The position numbers and the translations under genes are program-made. A stretch of 64,000 bases of DNA from Aliidiomarina celeris. GTDB taxonomy: Bacteria; Pseudomonadota; Gammaproteobacteria; Enterobacterales; Alteromonadaceae. Each line of letters starts with the position of its first letter. The stretch's first letter is position 1. The stretch covers positions 744,001 to 808,000 of the forward strand of contig NZ_QMIL01000001.1 of assembly GCF_003316875.1 (NCBI RefSeq). Reading direction: 5' to 3'. Below the pieces are notes generated by a model. The model was not told the origin of the DNA, did not search any database, and saw only the letters and a list, made by a program, of their open reading frames with translations. This document shows positions 17,245 through 25,134 of this stretch, one piece after another.

Positions 17245-17796
17245 ATGCATCGTTCTTTATTTCAATCACTCAGTTCTTGGCCGCTGCAAACTTTGCCGTG
17301 GCTTGCACTCGCGCTGTCCAGTACAGCGCTTATTCTCACCGCGCTGTATTTTCAATATGCCATGGGGCTCGAACCCTGCGTACAGTGTATTTATCAACGC
17401 ACGGCCATGCTTGCAATAGCGCTGGCGGCTTGGCTAGCGGTAATCAACCCGAACCACAGCCTGCTACGTGGAATAGGCTTTACCGGTTGGCTCGTCGGTG
17501 CTGCGGCTGGGCTTTCAAGTGCCCATCATCATGTTTGGCTGCAAACTGCGAGCAACCCATTGTTCGCAAGCTGCAGCCCTTACCCAGACTTTCCAAGCTG
17601 GCTTCCATTACACGAATGGCTCCCCAGCTTTTTCGCTGCCGGAGGCCTGTGTAGTGACAACAGTTGGAGTTTTATGGGGATGTTTATGAGCGAATGGATG
17701 CGCATTATCTTTGCCGTTTATTTACTCTTCGCCCTTATTTTTCTTACCTTACACGTTAAACAACAGGTTACGGGGCGTCGTATAAAGGCCAAGTGA
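17245..17796 (+). CDS. dsbB: Disulfide bond formation protein DsbB
   Basis: An inner-membrane quinone reductase that reoxidises periplasmic DsbA. Four membrane helices are visible. The first periplasmic loop has C-V-Q-C (Cys45, Cys48) and the second loop carries Cys110 and Cys136, the two catalytic pairs of the family. Length is 183 residues. No clear Shine-Dalgarno precedes the ATG. It is divergent from fadR, as in enterobacteria and vibrios, but the nhaB gene that usually lies between them is absent. Its 3' end overlaps the convergent ycgN gene by 29 nt. Confidence 0.95.
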   Translation: MHRSLFQSLSSWPLQTLPWLALALSSTALILTALYFQYAMGLEPCVQCIYQRTAMLAIALAAWLAVINPNHSLLRGIGFTGWLVGAAAGLSSAHHHVWLQTASNPLFASCSPYPDFPSWLPLHEWLPSFFAAGGLCSDNSWSFMGMFMSEWMRIIFAVYLLFALIFLTLHVKQQVTGRRIKAK

Positions 17797-18259
17797 TAAT
17801 CTGAAGCTGGTCTTCGGTTAACGAGGGATCGGCTTCATTGCGAAGCGGATAGCCGGTGGTGGCCATACCCGCCGCTTCCATGGCCTGGCGTGAGCCCCCG
17901 TGTAACAGCGGGTGCCAGCTCGGCAATCCACGCCCTTCATAAACACGGCGATAAGCACAGCTTGCGGGCATAAAGAGAATCCGCTCGAGGTTCTCTGGCG
18001 ACAGCACCACGCAATCGGGTACGTGCTTTAAGCGCTCAGCATACTGAGTACACTGGCCGGTCTCCGCGTTCAAGAGCTGGCAAGTCACATTCACATAATG
18101 CAATGTGTCGTCACTGCGCATGGGTTCGTCGTCTTCTACATCGTCACGCGCATCGAGAATTTTATGCAAACAGCATTTTCCACAACCGTCGCACAGGGCT
18201 TCCCATTCCTGCGACGACAGTTCATGAAGTTGCTTTTGTTGCCAAAATTGCACTGACAA
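17768..18259 (-). CDS. ycgN: YcgN family cysteine-cluster protein (UPF0260)
   Basis: A conserved protein of unknown function with a cysteine motif expected to bind zinc or an iron-sulfur cluster. The signature is L-C-D-G-C-G-K-C-C-L-H-K, followed by Cys in V-T-C-Q-L-L, T-G-Q-C-T-Q-Y, P-D-C-V and S-C-A-Y-R-R. It is 163 residues from a TTG start at 18259, two nt after the upstream gene's stop; a GTG two codons later is an alternative. The motif F-W-Q-Q-K-Q-L near the start aligns with E. coli YcgN, so either start is near correct. The reading frame overlaps the dsbB end by 29 nt. Confidence 0.88.
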   Translation of the reverse strand: MSVQFWQQKQLHELSSQEWEALCDGCGKCCLHKILDARDDVEDDEPMRSDDTLHYVNVTCQLLNAETGQCTQYAERLKHVPDCVVLSPENLERILFMPASCAYRRVYEGRGLPSWHPLLHGGSRQAMEAAGMATTGYPLRNEADPSLTEDQLQIITWPLYDAP

Positions 18260-18261
18260 AG

Positions 18262-19239
18262 CTACCGCCCCATCATAATGCGATCGGCTAAATGCCCCAC
18301 CACAACTACAAAATAGTTAGACCGATTCCAATCCATCAGAACGTCCCAGTTGTGGTAGCTTAAATACACGCGACCGTCCTTATCGTCAGGAATCACTAAA
18401 CCAGCTTCAATATCTCGAGTCGGCAAATCGCCACCATCGTAGCGGCGTACGCCCAATGCTTGCCACTCTGCCAAGCTGCGCTTGTTGTTACGGCCTGCTA
18501 ATTCCGTATCGAAATTCTCTGGCAGGCGCACTTGCCGCCCCCAGGTTTTCGTATTGTCCCAGCCAACACTGGCTAAATAGTTGGCTGCAGAAGCGAATAC
18601 GTCGCCTTGGCTGTTCCAAATATCAATTTTACCGTCTTGGTCGTAGTCAACGGCGTAGGCTAAAAAAGAGCTCGGCATAAACTGGGTTTGCCCCATAGCA
18701 CCAGCCCAAGAGCCACGCATTTGCGCCGGCTCAATATGCCCTGCGTCAATAATTTGCAGCGCCTGCATTAACTGCCGCTTAAAAAATTCCTCACGGCGGC
18801 CTTCATAGGCCATCGTGGCTAACGCCGACACCACACTAAAATTACCGGTGTAGCTGCCGTAATTGGTTTCTACCCCCCACAGGGCAACAATAAAGCGCGG
18901 TTGCACGCCATATTTTTCACCAATTTCTTCTAGCAATTCTCGGTGTTCGTTGTACTTTTCTATACCCTGGCGCACCTTCCAGTCGGGTACAGCGCGCGGT
19001 AAATAGGTGTCGAGCGTAATCGTAAACTCGGGCTGGTTTCGGTCGGCGGACACCGCCCGCTGATAAAAACGCGCACCTTCAAACGCTCGCGTCACCGCTC
19101 GCTCAGAAATACCCTGCTCGAGAGCTTCTTTCTTAAGTGTTTCCACATAAGCAGGAAAACCCTCTGGGTCTGCTGCATGAGCAACACCGCCGGCGAATAC
19201 CGCCACGGCCAAACACCAGCTCTTCACTACTCGTTTCAT
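18262..19239 (-). CDS. Lytic murein transglycosylase (MltB-like)
   Basis: A periplasmic enzyme that cleaves the MurNAc-GlcNAc bond of peptidoglycan, forming 1,6-anhydro ends. A signal peptide ends near A-H-A-A (residues 20-23) with no lipobox cysteine, so unlike MltB it should be soluble. The MltB-type domain has the catalytic glutamate in W-G-V-E-T-N-Y-G, then G-A-M-G-Q-T-Q-F-M-P-S-S and D-G-K-I-D-I-W. It is 325 residues long. Its stop lies 2 nt from the ycgN start and it follows ycgL, so these three likely share a transcript. Confidence 0.9.
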   Translation of the reverse strand: MKRVVKSWCLAVAVFAGGVAHAADPEGFPAYVETLKKEALEQGISERAVTRAFEGARFYQRAVSADRNQPEFTITLDTYLPRAVPDWKVRQGIEKYNEHRELLEEIGEKYGVQPRFIVALWGVETNYGSYTGNFSVVSALATMAYEGRREEFFKRQLMQALQIIDAGHIEPAQMRGSWAGAMGQTQFMPSSFLAYAVDYDQDGKIDIWNSQGDVFASAANYLASVGWDNTKTWGRQVRLPENFDTELAGRNNKRSLAEWQALGVRRYDGGDLPTRDIEAGLVIPDDKDGRVYLSYHNWDVLMDWNRSNYFVVVVGHLADRIMMGR

Positions 19240-19250
19240 CGTCGGTCTCC

Positions 19251-19496
19251 TTATACCACCGCGTCGTGGGCCGGTGGCAACTGCAAATAATAACCTTCTT
19301 CATTCAGCTGCTCGAGAAGTTGAGCGCCTGAAAATCGCGCAAATTTACGATCTGCTTTTACTAAAATTCGCATCGCCTCTTGGCGCGCGCTAAACAAATG
19401 CTGGAGCCCTTCTGGCAATGCTTCAAAGTCTCCGTCTACCGGCATATAAAGATAAGTGTCGGCCTTTCTGGTTGACTTAAATACCACACACAACAT
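19251..19496 (-). CDS. ycgL: YcgL domain protein (UPF0745)
   Basis: A small conserved protein of unknown function, 81 residues. It matches the YcgL pattern C-V-V-F-K-S-x-R-K-A-D-T-Y-L-Y at the start and G-Y-Y-L-Q-L-P-P near the end. The gene follows rnd as in vibrios and Shewanella. The minCDE genes that often come next in relatives are not here; an MltB-like gene and ycgN take their place. Confidence 0.93.
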   Translation of the reverse strand: MLCVVFKSTRKADTYLYMPVDGDFEALPEGLQHLFSARQEAMRILVKADRKFARFSGAQLLEQLNEEGYYLQLPPAHDAVV

Positions 19497-19511
19497 GTTT
19501 TAAAGTCCTAC

Positions 19512-20663
19512 TTACAAAGAATTTGCGAGCGCTTCGAGTTCCCGCCCTGCCACTTCGTGTCGCCAACTACTCAGCAATTCTGGTTGCGACACTTCCTGCT
19601 TTACCGCGTTTGCTGTGTACTGACTCCAAATAAACACTTCATTAATTTGCTTTCGTGAGCCAAGCAAGGTGGGGGCAAGGTTATGAGACTTCGCCCGCTC
19701 TGCAATCAAAGCCTTTGCGTCCTTAAACCACTTTTTGTACGCCGGATGATCGTCGAGGCGCGGAATAGCGAGCGGCCACTCGGCTTCTGGCCATGCTTTG
19801 CCGCGCTCAATTGCTGCCACAATGTCTTTGCCCCGTTGCCGTAACACCCGCGGATGAATACCTTCTATTTTACTTAACTCGTGCACCGAGCTCGGTTGCC
19901 TTAGCGCAATGTCGGTCATTACCGGCTCTTTCAGCAAAAAGGGTAAGGCGATATTCTCTCGCTGCGCCGTGGTCATACGCCATTTGGCCAACTCTGCCAT
20001 AATGGCGCGTTGCACACCTTTCATATGGGCAAAACCACCCACTTCTCGCCATGCATAGTCTGGGTTAATCACGCGGCTACGCTTTTCAATTTGAAAGGCG
20101 CATTCTTGCTGAAAAAAAGCATAAAGCGGCGACTGTTCAATATCTTGCTTAATTTGCGGGAACATTTTCGCCAAATAAAGCGCGTCTGCCGCCGCATAGT
20201 CAAGTTGCGCTTGGCTCAGCGGACGCGCCAGCCAATCTGTCCGCGACTGCGACTTGTCGAGGGTTACGCCACACAGCTTTTCAACCAGCCCCGCATAACC
20301 AATTTGATTGCCTTCATGCAAAAAAGCCCAAGCAATTTGCGTGTCGAACATGCGCGCCGGCGCCTGCGCTGCAAACTGGCGGTAATGGCCAATAATTTCT
20401 AAGTCTTCTCCTGCCGCGTGCATTACCGTGAGCACGTCGTTGCGCGCCAACAATGCCCACAATGGCGACAAGTCCACGCCATTTAGTGGATCCACCAGCA
20501 CCCATTGCTCGGCGGACCATAATTGTACCAACCCGAGTTCCGCATAAAAGGTTTTTGTACGCACAAACTCAGTGTCTAAAGCGAGCCAGCCGAACTCAGC
20601 CGCCTGATCGCAAAACGCCACCAAATCTTTGGTGGCGTTAATCAAACGATAACCTTGGGTCAT
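19512..20663 (-). CDS. rnd: Ribonuclease D
   Basis: A 3'-5' exoribonuclease used in tRNA 3'-end maturation. The N-terminal DEDD domain shows W-L-A-L-D-T-E-F-V-R-T and H-A-A-G-E-D-L-E, later Y-A-A-A-D-A-L-Y-L. An HRDC domain follows with P-S-S-V-H-E-L-S-K-I-E-G-I. At 383 residues it is the usual length. Its ATG shares one base with the fadD stop (TAATG), indicating coupling, and ycgL follows after 15 nt. This fadD-rnd-ycgL order is typical of marine gammaproteobacteria. Confidence 0.96.
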   Translation of the reverse strand: MTQGYRLINATKDLVAFCDQAAEFGWLALDTEFVRTKTFYAELGLVQLWSAEQWVLVDPLNGVDLSPLWALLARNDVLTVMHAAGEDLEIIGHYRQFAAQAPARMFDTQIAWAFLHEGNQIGYAGLVEKLCGVTLDKSQSRTDWLARPLSQAQLDYAAADALYLAKMFPQIKQDIEQSPLYAFFQQECAFQIEKRSRVINPDYAWREVGGFAHMKGVQRAIMAELAKWRMTTAQRENIALPFLLKEPVMTDIALRQPSSVHELSKIEGIHPRVLRQRGKDIVAAIERGKAWPEAEWPLAIPRLDDHPAYKKWFKDAKALIAERAKSHNLAPTLLGSRKQINEVFIWSQYTANAVKQEVSQPELLSSWRHEVAGRELEALANSL

Positions 20664-22324
20664 TATTTCTGTTCGTCTCGTAATTCTCGACGCAAAATTT
20701 TACCTACGTTGGTTTTCGGAAGCTCATCTCTAAACTCAACTAACTTCGGTACCTTGTAAGCGGTGAGGTTTTCACGACAGTAATCCCGCAGTTCTTTTTC
20801 CTCCAGTGAAGCGTCTTTTTTCACTACGAAGATTTTAACGACTTCACCACTCGACTCATGCGGCACACCAACAGCAGCAACTTCAAGAACCTTTGGATGG
20901 CTCGCTACCACGTCTTCAATTTCATTGGGATACACGTTAAAGCCAGACACTAAAATCATGTCTTTTTTACGGTCTACAATACGGAAATAACCATGTTCGT
21001 CTACCGTGCCCATATCCCCGGTTGCAAACCAGCCGTCTTTAATCGCTTCGGCAGTTGCTTCAGGGCGGCCTAAATAACCCGCCATCACCTGCGGGCCTTT
21101 CACCCACAACTCGCCCGGTTCACCCATAGGTACTTCGTTGCCGTCTTCGCCCACAACCTTTACCTCGGTGGACGGAACCGGTACGCCGATACTGCCGGTG
21201 TAATGTTCTATATCGTAGGGGTTCACGGTCACCACAGGGGAACATTCGGTAAGCCCGTAGCCTTCTAACAAGGTGGAGTTCGTTACTTTCTCCCAATGTT
21301 CAGCCACCGCGCGCTGCACGGCCATGCCGCCACCTAACGCTACTTTTAACTTAGAGAAGTTCAAGTCGCTAAAGCCTGGCGTGTTCACCAAACCGTTAAA
21401 GAGCGTATTAACCCCAGAAATTACTGTAAACTCGTACTTTCCGAGCTCCTTCACAAAGCCCGGCATGTCGCGTGGATTAGTAATCAACACATTCAAACCG
21501 CCGTACTTCATAAAGGTGAGGCAGTTCGCGGTCAAAGCAAAAATATGGTAGAGCGGTAACGCGGTAATCACTACTTCTTTGCCGTCTTCAACCAAGGGGT
21601 CAACCATTGCCGACACTTGTTCGAGGTTCGCCACCATATTTCGATGTGTGAGCATGGCGCCTTTCGAAACCCCCGTGGTGCCACCAGTATATTGTAAGAA
21701 TGCAAGATCATCGCCGGTCATTTCATGGCGCGTAAACGACTTCCCTTGCCCTGCCGACAAGGCAGCATTAAATTCAATAGTGTTACTTAAGCTATACGCA
21801 GGCACCATTTTCTTCACATGGCGCACCACAAAATTCACAATCCAACGCTTGGGCGCAGGTAACATATCGCCAATCGCCGTTACTATTACTTTATCAAGCG
21901 AAACGTCTTGCTGAATTTTCTGTAGCGTAGTGGCAAAGTTCTTCAGAATAACAATGGCTTTCGCTTTCGAATCGTTCAACTGGTGCTTTAACTCACGGGC
22001 GGTGTAAAGTGGATTCACATTCACCGCCACCATGCCAGCGCGCAAAATGCCAAATAATGCTACTGGATATTGCAGTAAGTTGGGCATCATCACAGCCACT
22101 GCATCACCTTTCTTCAGGCCGATGCTTTGCAAATAGCTGGCGAACTGCGCTGTTAACCGGTCGAGCTCGTTAAATGAAATAACTTGATCCATATTTACGA
22201 ATGCAGGGCGGTCACCATACTTCTGAATACTTTCTTCGAGAATGTCGACTAACGATGCGTAATGGTCCGGATTTATTTCGCCCGGCACGCCATTTGGGTA
22301 ACTTTTCAGCCAATTTTTTTCCAC
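20663..22324 (-). CDS. fadD: Long-chain fatty acid--CoA ligase
   Basis: Activates long-chain fatty acids to acyl-CoA with ATP, the entry step to beta-oxidation and the source of the FadR ligand. The AMP-forming signature [12 protein letters not shown] and the acyl-CoA synthetase motif [12 protein letters not shown] are present, with the catalytic lysine in N-V-G-K-I-L-R near the C-terminus. At 553 residues it is close to E. coli FadD (561). A candidate FadR operator lies at 22431-22446, about 110 bp upstream. It is followed directly by rnd. Confidence 0.95.
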   Translation of the reverse strand: MEKNWLKSYPNGVPGEINPDHYASLVDILEESIQKYGDRPAFVNMDQVISFNELDRLTAQFASYLQSIGLKKGDAVAVMMPNLLQYPVALFGILRAGMVAVNVNPLYTARELKHQLNDSKAKAIVILKNFATTLQKIQQDVSLDKVIVTAIGDMLPAPKRWIVNFVVRHVKKMVPAYSLSNTIEFNAALSAGQGKSFTRHEMTGDDLAFLQYTGGTTGVSKGAMLTHRNMVANLEQVSAMVDPLVEDGKEVVITALPLYHIFALTANCLTFMKYGGLNVLITNPRDMPGFVKELGKYEFTVISGVNTLFNGLVNTPGFSDLNFSKLKVALGGGMAVQRAVAEHWEKVTNSTLLEGYGLTECSPVVTVNPYDIEHYTGSIGVPVPSTEVKVVGEDGNEVPMGEPGELWVKGPQVMAGYLGRPEATAEAIKDGWFATGDMGTVDEHGYFRIVDRKKDMILVSGFNVYPNEIEDVVASHPKVLEVAAVGVPHESSGEVVKIFVVKKDASLEEKELRDYCRENLTAYKVPKLVEFRDELPKTNVGKILRRELRDEQK

Positions 22325-22429
22325 AGTGAATGCTCCTGCTTTCCGCTTATTCTTCTATTAGTTTTACTATTTTTATACTATTTAAGGGCTTTTCGAAACC
22401 TAGTCACCCTCGATTTTGCAGCTATATTC

Positions 22430-22446
22430 GCATATCCGACCAGTGA
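22430..22446 (-). promoter_or_regulatory. Candidate FadR operator upstream of fadD
   Basis: On the minus strand, CACTGGTCGGATATGCG and its flank keep the ACTGGTCGGA core of the FadR operator (about 12 of 17 matching). It lies between the end of the hydrolase gene (22458) and fadD. FadR control of fadD is well established in E. coli; the site here is inferred by eye. Confidence 0.5.
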
Positions 22447-22457
22447 ATCCTAGCGGT

Positions 22458-23357
22458 TCAACCGCTCTCGCGTAAAAACGCGTTCACCTGCTCGGCAACT
22501 GCGGCTGGATGCTGTAAATGCAAGTGATGCCCGCCCGGCAACCGTTCTTGTTGTCTTAAATCAACCATCTTTTGCCACCGGTTCAGTGTGTCATGCAGTG
22601 ATTGAAACCCGCTTTCGCCGCGAATTAACTGCACAGGGCACTCTATACCGGCCATTAAGTCGTCCGCTTGCTCAAGCGTGAAGCGAAACGGTGAACCTAA
22701 CCGCACACGCGGGTCAACACGCCAACTCCAGCCGCCAGCCACAGATTCGAGGTTACGCTCCACAATGTTGCGTACCAACGCGGGCTCAAGCGCACTCGTT
22801 TGCGCTCTCAACGTAATAATACGCTCCAAGTCTGGATAAACGGGTGCTGTTTTTTCAGCTAAACGCAACCGTTCTGTTGCCGCTTTGCGCAATTTCTCCA
22901 ATGTTTCATTGGCCTCAAAGGTAAGTAAACCAAAGGCCTCTATTAGGGTTACTTTTTCAATTCGCTCAGGGATCACTGCCGCAAGCAATTGTGCTATAAA
23001 GCCCCCCATGCTATGCCCCAGTAAGTGCACCTGCTGCCATTGTTGCTGCTCGATCAACGCCACTAAATCCATTACCCATTCAGTAAAATAATAACTACCA
23101 GCAATTGGGCGATGGTCCGAGTGTCCGTGCCCCGGCAAGTCAAGAGCAATCACCGGGCGCTCGGTTAAATACGGCAACAATGGCCAAAAACTGGCGCAAT
23201 TGTCGAGCCAGCCATGAAGGGCGAGTGTTATTTTTTCAGATTGGTGAGGGGTAGAGTTGTTCGTTTCAGCGCGGTTGATTTTGCTCACTCCGTTCGCGTT
23301 TGCGGAGCGCACACCGACCAGTCGCATCCCTGCGACTTTGTACTCAACAGCCTGCAT
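22458..23357 (-). CDS. Alpha/beta-hydrolase
   Basis: An alpha/beta-fold hydrolase of 299 residues with no clear signal peptide. The nucleophile elbow is G-H-S-M-G-G, and L-H-G-W-L-D-N near residue 47 forms the oxyanion region. The acid lies after V-Q-L-I-R-G-E-S-G and the catalytic histidine in P-G-G-H-H-L-H. Substrate cannot be told. Its start codon shares one base with the slp stop, placing it in a slp-hydrolase unit upstream of fadD, an order seen in Shewanella-like genomes; a lipid or ester substrate would fit that setting, but this is inference. Confidence 0.85.
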   Translation of the reverse strand: MQAVEYKVAGMRLVGVRSANANGVSKINRAETNNSTPHQSEKITLALHGWLDNCASFWPLLPYLTERPVIALDLPGHGHSDHRPIAGSYYFTEWVMDLVALIEQQQWQQVHLLGHSMGGFIAQLLAAVIPERIEKVTLIEAFGLLTFEANETLEKLRKAATERLRLAEKTAPVYPDLERIITLRAQTSALEPALVRNIVERNLESVAGGWSWRVDPRVRLGSPFRFTLEQADDLMAGIECPVQLIRGESGFQSLHDTLNRWQKMVDLRQQERLPGGHHLHLQHPAAVAEQVNAFLRESG

Positions 23358-24013
23358 TAGTTTTCCTGTTGGCGCCGAGTGCTTGGCGGTTTACCTTGGC
23401 TGCGCGCGCCGCGCTCAAGCGCTGGCTGCGACTGTTGGTTACTGCTTGCTGGCTGCGACCCTATAAAAGGATGTGGCGAGCGATAAATACGGGTAGGCCG
23501 ATAGAAAGGTTGGCGATAATAAAAATGCCCTGGCGAGTACAGCAACACGTCGACCCGCGTAGACTGCTCCTCTTCGCGCCATAAATGTACGCCCGAAGCA
23601 GCGAGCATTGGAAATTCGTATTCAAATTCACCTATGGTACCGGCCTCAAGCCCGGTAAAGGTGCCATAGGCAGTAATCGAACGCCCTTGTGCGTAGATTT
23701 CAGGGTCGAGAAACTCATTTACAACCACACGAAACCGACCTTGGCTGCGGTCGGCAATAATAGGCCTACCGGTTCCCCGTAGTTCAAAGTGAACAATTTC
23801 CAGTGTCGAACTGTCGGCGCTGTGGGTAACTTCGGCAATTACACCGCCCCAGCGCGCCGGACTGCCAACACTGGTTTCTGCGCTGTGAGCAGCTTGACTA
23901 TAGCTCACCGTGTTCGCACCGTCGCCGCGAATATCTTCCGGTAACCTTGAGGCGCAGGCCGTGAGGCTCAGAGCTAAGGTTATGAGCGCTAGCTGTCGAA
24001 TTATCGTAAACAC
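23357..24013 (-). CDS. Slp/YeaY-family outer-membrane lipoprotein
   Basis: A predicted outer-membrane lipoprotein of the Slp family (E. coli Slp and YeaY). The signal peptide ends in the lipobox L-T-A-C, with Cys20 as the lipidation site. The Slp core has V-G-S-P-A-R-W-G-G-V-I-A and F-L-D-P-E-I-Y-A-Q-G-R. Past residue ~175 a low-complexity Ser/Gln/Pro/Arg tail extends the protein to 218 residues, longer than YeaY (193). Translation starts at GTG 24013, which has a near-perfect AGGAGG 5 nt upstream. Its role in relatives is unclear (acid or starvation stress for Slp). Confidence 0.9.
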   Translation of the reverse strand: MFTIIRQLALITLALSLTACASRLPEDIRGDGANTVSYSQAAHSAETSVGSPARWGGVIAEVTHSADSSTLEIVHFELRGTGRPIIADRSQGRFRVVVNEFLDPEIYAQGRSITAYGTFTGLEAGTIGEFEYEFPMLAASGVHLWREEEQSTRVDVLLYSPGHFYYRQPFYRPTRIYRSPHPFIGSQPASSNQQSQPALERGARSQGKPPSTRRQQEN

Positions 24014-24054
24014 TGGTACCTCCTACAAGCAAAAGCTTGTTTGTGCGCATTCGG

Positions 24055-24363
24055 TTAGGCGAAAGTATCTACACCTACCATTTGCTGAATCTGGTCGCGC
24101 CGCTCAAAAAGTGCGACTTGTTGATACTGCCCGATGGCCTTGCGTTGTGTATCCGCTGGCTCGTCGTAACTCAGTTCTTGCCGTTCTTGCACTGCTGCTT
24201 CAAACTCAAGGCCACTGGCTTTACGCATCGGCCCTTGGGCATTTCCCGATGCATCATTTTTACTACTGTTTGCCGGCTGTGGTTGCATCGATTGTGGTTG
24301 CACAAAAGGCGCGGCTTGGTTTGCAACACTACTGTTCGTAATTATGCTACTCATACTCACCAT
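24055..24363 (-). CDS. Small uncharacterised protein between slp and tsaB
   Basis: A 102-residue protein I do not recognise. The first ~45 residues are Ser/Gln/Asn/Pro-rich and look disordered. The C-terminal half is more regular (G-L-E-F-E-A-A-V-Q-E-R, then I-G-Q-Y-Q-Q-V-A-L-F-E-R-R-D, ending V-G-V-D-T-F-A) and likely helical. It lies 12 nt after tsaB on the same strand, so is probably co-transcribed. The start is uncertain: ATG at 24363 or ATG at 24354, neither with a strong Shine-Dalgarno. It has no signal peptide or membrane segment. Confidence 0.65.
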   Translation of the reverse strand: MVSMSSIITNSSVANQAAPFVQPQSMQPQPANSSKNDASGNAQGPMRKASGLEFEAAVQERQELSYDEPADTQRKAIGQYQQVALFERRDQIQQMVGVDTFA

Positions 24364-24375
24364 TCACACATTTGG

Positions 24376-25080
24376 CTAATCTCGGCCCGGCAACTTCTGC
24401 CAGGTTACTTCGTTGCGCACATAATGCACCTCGAACGCCGTAGCGGCAATACCTTGCCCAGCTTCAAATTGAGCCCGCCCGTGAGTGAGCATGTCTTCAG
24501 CATGAGGAAACCATACGCCACCGTCTTGCCAACGTGGCCCCGGCAAGGCGGCTTCTAGTGCGGCCGCGTACGTTTGCCAGCCAGTGCCAACCCGGCACCA
24601 CGTACCTTCGGCTTGTTGCCCTTCAACATCCATCTGTACGGTTTCGGGAGTGCACACACGCTCTTCATGCCTTGCAACCATCAGACCGGACACACAATGG
24701 TAAGTTCCCCAGTAAACCTCGCCCATACGCGCGTCAATAGCAGCCGCAACCTGCTCTGCCGCGCACAACCGATAAGCTCTTTGTGCCATAGCTTGTAAGC
24801 TGGATACACCCACTACAGGTAAATTTTTGCTAAAAGCTAAGCCTTGGCCAATACTGGCGGCTATTCGAACACCGGTAAAACTACCGGGGCCACGGCCCAA
24901 CACAATACCGTCGAGTTGCTCCAGCGTTATGCCCGCCTCTTGTAATACGTCGCGCACAAACGGAAGGATTAAATCGGCATGTTGCCGTGGCGCCTCTTGG
25001 CCTCTAGAAATAATCCGTTGGCCGTCGCTATAGGCAACTGAACAAAACTCAGTGGCGGTGTCGAGTGCAAGTAAATGCAA
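24376..25080 (-). CDS. tsaB: tRNA threonylcarbamoyladenosine biosynthesis protein TsaB
   Basis: TsaB (YeaZ) partners TsaD and TsaE in making the t6A modification at position 37 of ANN-decoding tRNAs. The ASKHA-fold signature is clear: L-A-L-D-T-A-T-E-F-C-S near the start, R-Q-H-A-D, and G-R-G-P-G-S-F-T-G-V-R. It is 234 residues from a TTG start at 25080 with GAGG 7 nt upstream; the next residues (H-L-L-A-L-D-T) match the family N-terminus, so TTG is well supported. It follows yoaA on the same strand, as in E. coli. Confidence 0.95.
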   Translation of the reverse strand: MHLLALDTATEFCSVAYSDGQRIISRGQEAPRQHADLILPFVRDVLQEAGITLEQLDGIVLGRGPGSFTGVRIAASIGQGLAFSKNLPVVGVSSLQAMAQRAYRLCAAEQVAAAIDARMGEVYWGTYHCVSGLMVARHEERVCTPETVQMDVEGQQAEGTWCRVGTGWQTYAAALEAALPGPRWQDGGVWFPHAEDMLTHGRAQFEAGQGIAATAFEVHYVRNEVTWQKLPGRD

Positions 25081-25134
25081 GGGAGTGCCTCATTCTGTAA
25101 CTGCGAAACAAGCGGCTATTTTATCAGATTTTGC

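Noticed and set aside
24037-24558. 173-codon plus-strand frame across tsaB and the small gene
   Set aside because: Antisense to tsaB, whose motifs are complete.
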